NCBI GenBank assembly: GCA_033558025.1
Contig: JAUCEF010000006.1
Coordinates: 1-64,000 of the forward strand
Length of the DNA stretch: 64,000 nucleotides
From: Phytophthora sp. 'mugwort'
Taxonomy: Eukaryota > Oomycota > Peronosporomycetes > Peronosporales > Peronosporaceae
Reading direction: 5' to 3'
Of the stretch, positions 1 through 9,540 are shown piece after piece; within the stretch, counting starts at the first letter, position 1, and each line of letters starts with the position of its first letter. The notes under the pieces were generated by a model. It did not search any database, had not been told where the DNA came from, and saw only the letters and a list, made by a program, of their open reading frames with translations. The translations under genes were made by a program, and so were the position numbers.

Positions 1-822
1 CCTAAACCCTAAACCCTAAACCCTAAACCCTAAACCCTAAACCCTAAACCCTAAACCCTAAACCCTAAACCCTAAACCTAAACCCTAAACCCTAAACCCT
101 AAACCCTAAACCCTAAAACCCTAAACCCTAAACCCTAAACCCTAAACCCTAAACCCTAAACCCTAAACCCTAAACCCTAAACCCTAAACCCTAAACCCTA
201 AACCCTAAACCCTAAACCCTAAACCCTAAACCCTAAACCCTAAACCCTAAACCCTAAACCCTAAACCCTAAACCCTAAACCCTAAACCCTAAACCCTAAA
301 CCCTAAACCCTAAACCCTAAACCCTAAACCCTAAACCCTAAACCCTAAACCCTAAACCCTAAACCCTAAACCCTAAACCCTAAACCCTAAACCCTAAACC
401 CTAAACCCTAAACCCTAAACCCTAAACCCTAAACCCTAAACCCTAAACCCTAAACCCTAAACCCTAAACCCTAAACCCTAAACCCTAAACCCTAAACCCT
501 AAACCCTAAACCCTAAACCCTAAACCCTAAACCCTAAACCCTAAACCCTAAACCCTAAACCCTAAACCCTAAACCCTAAACCCTAAACCCTAAACCCTAA
601 AACCCTAAACCCTAAACCCTAAACCCTAAACCCTAAACCCTAAACCCTAAACCCTAAACCCTAAACCCTAAACCCTAAACCCTAAACCCTAAACCCTAAA
701 CCCTAAACCCTAAACCCTAAACCCTAAACCCTAAACCCTAAACCCTAAACCCTAAACCCTAAACCCTAAACCCTAAACCCTAAACCCTAAACCCTAAACC
801 CTAAACCCTAAACCCTAAACCC
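1..822. repeat. Telomere, CCCTAAA repeats (C-rich strand)
   Basis: About 117 tandem copies of CCCTAAA run from base 1 to 822, so the chromosome end lies to the left. TTTAGGG on the other strand is the telomere repeat known from oomycetes and plants. A few units deviate in length: a 6-mer at 77-82 and 8-mers at 111-118 and 595-602. The array ends abruptly at 822 in unique sequence. Confidence 0.98.
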
Positions 823-1017
823 TTCTCAATTTGCCGTCCACTGAAGAAGCCTAAGCGAAAGGACCACCAGAGAGGCCGACCTCCCGACCCTTTGGACAAC
901 CAAATACAACTGTTTTTGTCGCGTCAAGCCTCAGTCTCAAGACACAAACCGCTCGCCACCGCTTCGCGCTGCCTCGCGTTTGCACTCACTCCGGCTTCGC
1001 CTTCGTTCGTGTCACAA
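823..1017 (+). mobile_element. Internally deleted copy of a telomere-attached retroelement
   Basis: Bases 823-914 match 1049-1140 with one visible mismatch. Both copies start immediately after a telomeric CCC with TTCTCAATTTGCCG. After 914 this copy diverges into about 100 bp of other sequence and ends at 1017, directly followed by telomeric repeats. I read it as a mini-element that keeps the 5' end and a 3' end but has lost the interior. The reading of 915-1017 as the element's own 3' end is inference. Confidence 0.6.
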
Positions 1018-1048
1018 CCCTAAACCCTAAACTCTAAACTCTAAACCC
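1018..1048. repeat. Interstitial telomeric repeats
   Basis: Two CCCTAAA units, two variant CTCTAAA units (1032-1045) and a final CCC separate the two element copies. They have the same orientation as the terminal telomere. They look like a former chromosome end that was later extended by a new element insertion. Confidence 0.85.
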
Positions 1049-2288
1049 TTCTCAATTTGCCGTCCACTGAAGAAGCCTAAGCGAAAGGACCACCGGAGAG
1101 GCCGACCTCCCGACCCTTTGGACAACCAAATACAACTGTTGCTTGAGACTCGTAGCAGGTTCAAAATCACTTATGGGAGCAAGATCCACGATTACTTCGA
1201 GGAAGTTTTCGTGCTAGCGCGCCAATTAGTTGGTGCAGATGCCTCTCTGGCATTCGCGCCGGTGCTACCGGACGAATCCCCGGCATTACTGCATGCAACA
1301 ATCGGCGACTTGAACCTCTCAGTCGGATTCCTGAACAACACGCTTGACAGGATCGACTACGAGGACTTGTTGGCAACTACTCTTCGAGAGCAGCGCCAAG
1401 CTGAACGTCAAGCCCAACGAGCTTCGGCAGACGCTATGGAACTCGAGACTTCAAATGAAATTCTCGTTGCTGCTCTTGTGAAACAAGAGGTTGCAAAGAA
1501 GACAAGCTCGCTCAACAAGGAGATTAACCAACTTCGTGCGGCGTTAAACGCCAGCGCCAACCGATCTGGAGCGCGGGATGGCGCGAAGCCGAAAAAAACG
1601 CTCCAAGCGACCAAGCAAACGTCGCAACAACGAGGTCGAGGCGGTGGAGAAAGAGCCCGAGGACAACGGCCCGGAAGAAACTCCAACAACTCCACCAAAA
1701 ACAGCAGCGGAAAACAGCAAGGCAAGCCAAACGCGAAGCCAAGATCTCAGCGGAAGTCCGGCAATTAAGGGACGAATTCCAATTCCATCCCGACCGCCCG
1801 ACATTCAAGAACGCTCTTGCTATCTTCGCGCTCCGGAACGTTCAAGAAGTGGACAACGAAATCTCGAATCTCGCCTTCCACGACCTGACGTCTCCACCTG
1901 CTGATTTACCTGCCACCCTCAAGCGACTGCTAGGACTGAACCTCAATTTCTGTCCCACACCGCGCCGACTCTCGACTACCGATCTCCTTGAACGGCTACC
2001 AGACTTTGTTCGATCGCTTCGACTCCGGTACCTATTCCGGAAGAACGACAACAAAGCGTTCACGAAGAGCTCAATCTACGTGAAGAACGAAGCGTTTCAG
2101 CCACCGCCATGCCCCCCTGCGATTGAAGCAACACTTCAGACCATCGAACAACGTCTTCAAGTTATAACATTGGTCTCGAAGCGACACTTCAACATGACCA
2201 AGACCCAACGGGACTTGCTCAAGACCCTGATGTTCCGGCACGATCTCAAGGTTCTGCTGACCGACAAAAACCTCGGCCCAGCAGTCAT
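1049..2288 (+). pseudogene. Terminal Penelope-like reverse transcriptase element, truncated
   Basis: The reading frame starts at 1118 and is open to 1768. From about 1565 the better frame is the one that stays open through 1849-2700, so a frameshift lies near 1560-1570. The first part is a coiled-coil, Gln/Arg-rich region. The second part (about 1760-2288) carries LGLNFCPTPR, LRLRYLFRK, a run of prolines and LTDKNLGPAV. These resemble the N-terminal domain of Penelope-like reverse transcriptases, with DKNLG in the place of the DKG motif. The polymerase palm with its catalytic aspartates is missing because the element is cut off near 2288. The sense strand points away from the telomere, the orientation expected for endonuclease-deficient Penelope-like elements primed at chromosome ends. 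Assignment is by motif recognition only. Confidence 0.55.
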
Positions 2289-2700
2289 GACATCGGTGGA
2301 GGAGGCCGGAGCGACCGTTGCTGGGTCGTCGCGACTCGAGTTGACGCCACCGACTGATTCAGGAAACCTTATGGAAGCGATGGCGAGTTGTCAGAGCCTT
2401 CTGAACGCTCATGGAACGGATATGAACGCTTTGCAGAAGCGTCAACAGCTCCTGGAGACGCGATTGGAGCGGGAGTTGCGCCGTGCGCCCGACGTAGACG
2501 CAGAGAGGCACCGCATGTGGGCGAAGGTGGATCGCTCGGAGCAGGACTTGACGCAGTCTGAGATGCGTGTCCGTCATTCGCTCGAAGAGCAAGTCGGGTG
2601 GATCCAGATCTCTATGACTGCGTCTGACGCTTGGAGCGACGACCGCCTGTCGAACCTGCGAGAGCTGCTTCTGCTGCGCGGCCGCCATCGGCGCTTGTGA
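2289..2700 (+). other. Coiled-coil ORF fragment of unknown origin
   Basis: The frame of the truncated reverse transcriptase continues to a TGA at 2700, but the sequence changes character. It becomes rich in Glu, Arg, Leu and Gln with heptad-like spacing (LLETRLERELR, RSEQDLTQSEMRVR). It does not look like polymerase and abuts the gypsy relic at about 2703. It may be a gag-like piece of another retroelement. Function is unknown. Confidence 0.3.
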
Positions 2701-2702
2701 CT

Positions 2703-4792
2703 GAGGAGGGGAACAGGTGTTGCCAGTAATGGAACACAAACCGAGGATCTCTGTCATTGACATTGACAAATGCCTCTGGGAGGCCGTGATGACGGAAGAC
2801 ATTGTCAATGAAGAGCTGCGCCGCCTGCGGCGCTGTTCACTCTGCTTCACGGACACCAGCCGCACCATCTTGCTCAGCCGGCGAACAAAACACAAGACGC
2901 CATTATGGCCTCGCCCATCAGGCGGTAACTCGGAAGATGAAGTCCATGCTTACCGATTGCGCGCCAATAGTCAGCCGGGACCGCCAAGACCATCAGCGGC
3001 GTTGCCGAAGCGGGCGAGGGTTTCACCCGTTGGCAAGTCTCGCACGTCTTGACGTAAGAGCGAACCCACTTGTACATGTGGGGCCACCAGAAGTCCCATG
3101 CCATCGACGTGTACGTCCTTTCTCCACCCAAGTGGTCGCTGAGCGCCGTGTTGTGAGCCTCAAAGAGGATTCGATGCCTCAAGGCGTCGTCATTGCGCAC
3201 GACCAGACGTGGATTGTTTCCTTTGTCTACTTGGCTAGAGAAAGCACTGAGAGAGGATATAGCGGTGCAACGGCGCGGGATGACGATCCGTAAGCTGGGT
3301 GTTCCCAGAGCCCGCCCCAGCGCTTTTACCAAATCTCTGAGTTCGTCGTCTTCTGCGTAGGCTTCACGAATCAGCTCGAGGGGCGGCGATTCGACAAGCG
3401 CGGCGTGTGCTAGCTCGTAGTCTGGTCTCCTGGAGAGTGCGTCTGCCAGGACGTTTTGCTTGCCCGGCTTGTAAGCCACCGTGATGTCGTACTCGGCGAA
3501 GAATGATAGTCATCATTCTTTGCCGAGTACGACATCACAGCGCCATGCGCTGAGAGCGATGCGGCGTCGAGGTCGCCGTCCTCAACGAGGCATGGTCTGT
3601 GTAGATCACAAAGGGCTTGCTGCCTAGCAGATCAACCCTGAACTTCACTAGCGCGTACTCCATCGCGAGGAGTTCCTTGTCGTGGACAGGATAGTTATTT
3701 TCCGCAGCCTTCAGCTGTCTGGATTGGAACGAGATCACCCTCCCCCTGCCTTCGGCATCGACCTGGAGTAAGGCACAGTCGATGGCAAAGCCAGAGCGTC
3801 ACACACGACACTAAACGGACGATCCTCGTCGTGGAGTGCCAGGATTGGGGCACTCTGCAGACTCTGCTTGATGGCCTCGTGAGCCTCATCGGTCCATGAC
3901 CATTCCGCTTCTTTCGTTAGAAGGTTCGTCAAAGGCCTGGCCAACTCAGCCTCGTCGCGCTATACTTGTGTAAGTTGGCGAGACCGAGCCACTTGCGCAG
4001 ATCCCGCTGTGAGGTAGGCACTGGCCACTGTGAGATTGTTTCAATCTTGGGTCAACCCTTACGCCGTCCTTGCCGAGGAAGCACCCGATGAACAAAATTT
4101 CTTCCGCGCCGAAGATGCACTTGTTAATGTTTGCATACAGATGGTTCTCCCTCATGCACAACAAGACCTCATGGAGGTGTGCAATGTGCATTTCGACGTC
4201 GGTCTTTCCATCCGCAGCACGGCTGTGAACGCAGATGTTGTCGAAGTAGGTCTGCACGAAGTGCCGCAGCGGCCGGAATAGCTGTGTCCTCAAGCGATAA
4301 ATGTCGCTGGAGCTTTCGGTAGCCCTTGGGGCTTCACCAACCATTCCCACAACAACCCGCTGGGAGTGCTCACCCCTGTCAGAGGAATATCTAATTCCCG
4401 CATCAGTAGCTGATAGTACTCGTCGACCATGTCGAGCGCGCTGAACACAGTGCAACTCTGTAGACCGCCATGTTATTCTGCAACACATCCTTCCGAGAAA
4501 TACGCGTTGACGCTGGGATGGTGGCCATTTAGTTTACTGAAGGCGTGAACCGTACGCCACTTCCCATTAGGTTCGCGCACAAAACGTCGGGGACGAGTAC
4601 GGCGACTTCGACTCGCGCACCATGCCGGCGGCATACTTCGCCGCGAAACAAGTCGATGTAATCGACTTGTTCCTTTGGAAATGGCCACTGACGCGTGGTG
4701 CAATACTTTCTACCAGGATCCAAGTCGATTTCGTGGCGAACACCACGATCCGGTGGTAGTACGGAAGGATAGTTTTCGGAGATTACGTCCAA
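2703..4792 (-). pseudogene. Ty3/gypsy pol relic (reverse transcriptase, RNase H, integrase)
   Basis: Read on the minus strand, fragments appear in canonical gypsy order. The reverse transcriptase entry is PPDRGVRHEIDLDPGRKYC (near 4740) and the palm is TYFDNICVHS (near 4235). An RNase H/tether region with PILALHDEDRPFSVVCDA follows (near 3820), then ENNYPVHDKELLAMEYAL (near 3680). The integrase zinc-binding part is CETCQRV (near 3040), and the integrase core FIDNVFRHHGLPE lies near 2800. At least four frameshifts break it. The second catalytic Asp of YxDD is Asn (codon 4237-4239). No protease or gag was clearly seen upstream. Confidence 0.85.
3481..3538. repeat. Fold-back palindrome, 27-bp arms
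   Basis: Arms 3481-3507 and 3512-3538 are reverse complements with one mismatch and a 4-base loop. The left arm encodes, on the minus strand, the expected gypsy residues FFAEYDIT leading into the integrase. The right arm is an inverted copy at the point where the RNase H region breaks off. Confidence 0.9.
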
Positions 4793-5835
4793 ACGACGAG
4801 AACTCCTTCAGCAGGGGATAATATGGATCAGTTGTCTCTGAGAGGCCCTTTCCTCTTCTAGAACGTCTGGGTCCATGAACGACGAGCTATTAGGTTCTAT
4901 CGAGTCCTGTTTTCGGCGTAGAAGGACGTGGTCATCAAATTCTCCCGCCTTCAATCACTTGAGGATCTCTACGTACGAAAGTTTTTCGAGCTCCAGGAGC
5001 TCCGACACCCCGGTAAAGGAGTTAGCTCGACACCCGTCTTGCGCTTTCCCGTGAGTGTATCAACGACCACAGTGGTGGACACCCCGTTCACTGGTCCAAC
5101 AGGTAGGATACAGCCTCGCTGTCAGTCCCTTCGTTCGTGGGAGCCTCTGCTCGGTCAGCTGGGTTGCGCGACGTCCGTCGTCAGCATCTTTCTCATACGC
5201 GTGAGCTGAACCAGCTCGAACCTGCCCTGCGTTGTGTGGGAGTCTCTGCTCGACCATCTTGGGTTTCAGGAGCGATCACTCGTTCGGCAGAGCCGGTCAA
5301 ATGTCGTTCCCCACGCGGCACTCTGTGTTCGTGCAGGAACCCGTCGCGGGATGAGGATGGGATATGATCCGCTAAAGCTCGATCCACGAAGGGTTTATGA
5401 CTAGCACCTATGGTGCGACTGCGCCAGCCCCCATGCACTATTCATGCTTCACAAGCTAGGATCATGCTGAGGATCAGGTCGTACCGATCGTCCATGTCGA
5501 GGACAATGAACGGTTTGACCGAGTTAGCGTCAGAATCTGACTGTCAAAGGGAGGAGAACCTTCCGCGTCGATACAATCGAACTAGTCGCTAGGCAAACAG
5601 ACACATTATGATTCAGTTATCAACGTCATGCTTCTTCCCAAGCTTTAAACCAGGGATCTCCATACCACTAAGACCATGAGCTTTGATAATCTTCTGTAGA
5701 AGGGGGGGCATACTTTTGGACATTGTACTGCTGAATATGTAAACTGACTTCCTTAAATGTAGTTAAACATATCTTTTAACAAATCTTCTGGCTCAGAATT
5801 AACAAAGCATCGTACATCCCCAGAGAGACTGTCAG
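4793..5835. other. Decayed sequence upstream of the gypsy relic, no gene
   Basis: Only short open frames occur here, in several frames on both strands. By position this could be the degraded protease/gag part of the minus-strand gypsy element, but no aspartyl protease motif or zinc knuckle is recognisable. From about 5600 the base composition becomes AT-richer, announcing the next relic. Confidence 0.4.
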
Positions 5836-6895
5836 CTATCGACACTGAAACAGGAATATGCTCACTCGTGAAGGCAGTGCTTTCACCATGTTGGATACCC
5901 GTCGGCTTAGAATGGCCACAAAATTATATACGATGAATTGATCAAGGTAGTGATCAATATTGCTTAGTGGAATGCTATGTAAGCATCGATTTGATAGTGT
6001 TTTTAGGCGGTCTGTGATAGTTGGCTCCGCCGGAAAACTCTCAATATTGACAAGCTCACATTGGTTCTTCTTACGATTGTTTAACCTGTCGGAGCTGACG
6101 AAAATCATCTCACACATCGGACACTGATACTTGCTTTGGAGCATGTCCAGATTACTGATGTAGAGAGCATGATTCTCGTGACATAAAATATTGAGACGTT
6201 CATATTTCTTATCCGACGGGTGGATGCATTCAATTTTCCCGACTCCACATCCATCGTATATACATTGATGCTGGGCTTGAAGCAATCTTCCATCTCATCG
6301 AGATGCAGAAGATCGATGGGTTTAAAATTACGGAAGAGCTTCATCGAGTAGCTAAGCTCCTTGTAAGAACAGTAGCGATTGAATGACTCCTTCACCAAAG
6401 CCTGTATTCTTTGATAAACTTTGTTCGGATCTGATCGGGTGTGGTAGGCAATACAATGAAAGACACACTTATTGCTTGTCTTAGGAAAATTGATTACATG
6501 CTTGTTGTCGCGGATGATCTTGGGAATGATAGCCTTGCCATCACCGAGGACATGCTCGCGATTATAGATATAAATCTTGAACCCAGTGATGGCCCTGAGT
6601 TTGTATCCACTCCATAGGTAATTAAGCTTGTCGGCTAACTCCATAGAACGAATCTCTCTGATAACCTTCTTACGAATATCCGCCTTGCTGTTAATGGCAA
6701 CAGCATTATCGAATGCAGCCGTATTACCGATGTTTACGGCCAATATTGACTAAAACCTATCATCCTCTTTGCTGATGAGATCATAGCCGAGAGCGATATT
6801 GATCTTAAAAGCATTCTTCTGACTCTCAGGTACGTTCTCGAGCTTGTCGTAGAATTCACCAGCCTGGATACCTTCGTACAAGTGCGACTACATGT
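5836..6895 (-). pseudogene. Maverick/Polinton-type DNA polymerase B relic (N-terminal part)
   Basis: Minus-strand frames from 6895 to 5836 encode one protein broken by an in-frame TAG near 6756 and a frameshift near 6240-6280. Visible pieces are FKINIALGYDLISKEDD, ADKLNYLWSGYKLRAITGF, KCVFHCIAYH, PIDLLHLDEMEDCF, NHALYISNLDMLQSKYQC and a Cys pair motif CPMCEMIF. I recognise this as the region before and at the exonuclease domain of protein-primed family B polymerases carried by Maverick/Polinton-like elements in oomycetes. The exonuclease I motif (D-x-E) reads YNFVAIL, so both acidic residues are lost (codons 5923-5925 and 5917-5919). The polymerase palm is absent. The sequence is more AT-rich than the host genes. 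Family assignment is from memory of motifs. Confidence 0.55.
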
Positions 6896-6900
6896 GTGTC

Positions 6901-6966
6901 ACCTTGTAAAATCGATATTTGGGGTCGGTCTTATAAGACCGACCCCAAATATCGATTTTACAAGGT
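6901..6966. repeat. Perfect 66-bp palindrome without spacer
   Basis: Bases 6901-6933 are the exact reverse complement of 6934-6966, centred on TTATAA. Pairing stops at both outer edges. It lies between the polymerase relic and a short ORF on the same strand. Confidence 0.97.
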
Positions 6967-7167
6967 AGATATATATTTCTTCAGCTTGTCAATGTTGACT
7001 TTATGGAGCTCAGATACACGCTTCAGGTTGCTGGGGCGTGATAAATTACTAATATATGTCATCCTACCGGTCTTACCTTTAACCTTGACTCGGTATTTAC
7101 GTCCCCATTTGATTGGGTGAATATTTAATCTTTTTAGTCCTTCAAGTTCATAACCAAACATGGTCAC
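6958..7167 (-). pseudogene. Short Lys/Arg-rich ORF, probably part of the Maverick-like relic
   Basis: A 69-codon minus-strand frame encodes a basic peptide (WGRKYRVKVKGKTGRM, KRVSELHKVNIDKLKKY) and runs into the 66-bp palindrome. Strand and AT-rich composition match the polymerase relic next to it. It may be its displaced N-terminus or a separate small gene of the element. No family was recognised. Confidence 0.3.
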
Positions 7168-7637
7168 TATGTATCTTTGCCTACATTTATTAGTTGTGTG
7201 GTCGACTTATATTTTATACTTCTTCGCTCAGGTTCGTCTTTATATCAGTCCCAGATAAAATAAACTTGAATTAATCAATTCCTTAATTAAGTTCGTTTTC
7301 AATATTAGGTTCGGTTTTACGTTGATTAAGGTCGCTTTGTTTTGTTTTTTTGCATAAGCCTTGCGCTTTTGAGCATTCAGTTGCTCACGATGCTTCTCGT
7401 CATACTCCCATTGCTTAGCTAGGCGCGTTTCTCTCGTTTTGATGTAGTAGCGCTTTTGATTTCTTTGATGCGCTCTTTATTAGCTAGGTACTTCTCAAGA
7501 ATAAGTCATCTTTATATATGATAGACTTTATATTTATCAGAATAGCACAGGTCAAATAAAGTATAAGTCGTAAATCATCGGATTGATACCTAAATCATCG
7601 GTTCGAACTCGAGGAATACTTCAGGAATATATATAGA
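7168..7637. other. AT-rich stretch without a gene
   Basis: No open frame of note occurs on either strand. The sequence is AT-rich with many TTTTGTTT and TATATTTAT-like tracts. It may be the flank of the Maverick-like relic. Confidence 0.5.
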
Positions 7638-8361
7638 TTGAATGTCAAAGGTATCAATTTTCGTTCTCACGCTGGCCGAAATAATATTCCAGAGGTTACT
7701 TCAGCAATATGCTCACTTTCCAAGATGCCAGCTCCGGGAACAGATTCCAGCTCCTCACTCTCCGACGCTGATGTCCTCGCTATCCTGAGGGAATGGAAGG
7801 ACCTCGAACCCGAGCATGTCGAGCTCTATGTGTCCAGCGGCGTAGGCAGAACGCTCATCCGCCTGGAACGCAGCGGATTCCAGTGTTCGGAAGGCGATCC
7901 ATTGCTGTTGTTGTGTCCCGATCCGATAACTACGAGGCATCAATGGCTACCTGCGTGGTGGAAACTACGCCCTAATTGCTGGAACACCTGGCCAGTGCGC
8001 ATGGCCAGGCGGCGCGGCGGCACCAGCGAATGGAACTGCTTTGGCTCACTTGCCCGCAGGTGTGGACGCGGCGCCTCCTTTTGCACTGGGTCGCTTCATC
8101 GCCGAGCACTTTCCTACTGCGGTGAACCAGACGAATGGAACAAGTATGAATGTGTTTTTTCTTCCGGACTTGGAGGTGTTTGCAACATTTGTATCGCCTT
8201 GGTCAACTCTGAGCAGTTCCAGCAAATTGCCCTACTACCGCTCCGAGATTTCACGCAAACGTCGAGCCTTCGTTGGTCCGCGCGTTCCTCCTCGACCGAA
8301 TCAATGGACGTCCTCGCGCTCAGCGGCACTTTACGATAGCTTGATTTCTCGCTCCAACTGA
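7638..8361 (+). pseudogene. Decayed ORF remnant, unknown
   Basis: Overlapping frames at 7638-8339 and 8041-8361 alternate between plausible coding text (DADVLAILREWKDLEPEHVE; HLPAGVDAAPPFALGRFIAE), as expected from an ORF with frameshifts. It could be a retroelement gag remnant lying upstream of the plus-strand gypsy relic. I do not recognise a domain. Confidence 0.25.
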
Positions 8362-9154
8362 GCGATGAACGCTGGCAAGATGGAGATTAATCAGCTGGCA
8401 AGGTGGAGATCAGTTAGTTGACCCGCAGCATCAGTGTCAAATCACTAAACGACTGAATACAGTAATTGCATGATGCCGTATGAATACGGCATCACTTTGA
8501 TCTGATCGTTGTGCTGTGCACTTCGTACCTTTATGTTTTGACAAGTCCAATAAATTATCCCTACATTACCAAGTCTGAGACAACATGTTTTCTTATTTAA
8601 AATATTAATAGGTATTATTTTGAAAACCAGTCGGAATGCCTAAAAATTTCTTAATCGCTCAGCTAATAAGAGATCAAACTCGTATTAATTTTAGAATAAC
8701 TCTTATTTAGTACTAGCAATGTGATCGGCGCCTCCCAACATATTTAAATCTAAATAAGCTGAAATGCCGACTTGGAAGTCGTGCATACCGACCTTATTTG
8801 GCTATATAATTCAGACCGATATCGGAATAAGTATAATACATGTTCTGGTTCTTACACCTAGCTAATATTTAATAGATGGCACCTAACAGTCTGAGGTAAT
8901 TATTGGCTGACTAAGTGAAATCTATTTTTGTGTATTATAAACGTGTAAACCTACTCTCGACTATAAATTAAGGTAAGAATTAATGAAATTAATAAAACGT
9001 AATGTTCTAGAAGTGACTACTGCGAACTATTATCGCTGGTATGGCGCGATCACCTCCCTGAGGCAGTCACCATGACCAATCTTAATGAAGGTCTTCGCAC
9101 TGGTGTTACGAGGACGGATGTCTTCCGTGTTTACCCTACCGTTTCGAGGAGGCT
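8362..9154. other. AT-rich non-coding stretch, possible gypsy LTR/leader
   Basis: There is no gene. The region is AT-rich, contains TATA-like boxes (GCTATATAAT near 8803, ACTATAAATT near 8960) and a perfect hairpin at 8471-8494 with 11-bp arms TGATGCCGTAT. It precedes the gag of a plus-strand gypsy relic, so it may be that element's LTR and leader, but no matching second LTR was found downstream. Confidence 0.3.
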
Positions 9155-9540
9155 GTGAACGTGGCGTTGAAAGCTGAATTCAACTTTAAGTCTGCGCGAC
9201 TTGGTTGGCGCGCTTTCAAAGCCGGATCGTTAGCCCCCGGTTCGTCTGATGGCCTTGAGCCGATGGACCTCAGCTATGCTGAAGACGTGAAAGCCAAGCT
9301 TCTGCTGCTGAGCAGCGCATTTTTTTGCCATGCGCCGTGCTACGTGTGCGGAAGCCCCAACACCTCGTTCAGGTTGTCCCCTGCGTAAGCAGCGTCCAAC
9401 TCCTCCGATCCGAAAAAGCTTTCTTTCCGAGCGGAAGTCTGGCGCGTGGCGGGAAACGCCAAAATCCAGTAGGCGCGGGGCGGCTTGCTGGGGAATAACT
9501 AAGTTATGTGATCCTCAGGGGGAGGTCACCAGGGCTTAGC
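9155..9540 (+). pseudogene. Ty3/gypsy gag fragment with broken zinc knuckle
   Basis: The frame starts with VALKAEFNFKSARLGWRAFK and EPMDLSYAEDVKA, text typical of the region before the CCHC knuckle in oomycete gypsy gag. The knuckle itself (CYVCGSPN... then CPLRKQRP in the next frame) is split by a frameshift near 9360. It belongs with the reverse transcriptase relic downstream. Confidence 0.65.

Noticed and set aside
1..822. CRISPR-like array
   Set aside because: The 7-bp repeats have no spacers; they are telomeric.
1408..1808. Several minus-strand open frames opposite the retroelement ORF
   Set aside because: They are shadows of the plus-strand Arg/Gln-rich coding region and contain no domain-like text.
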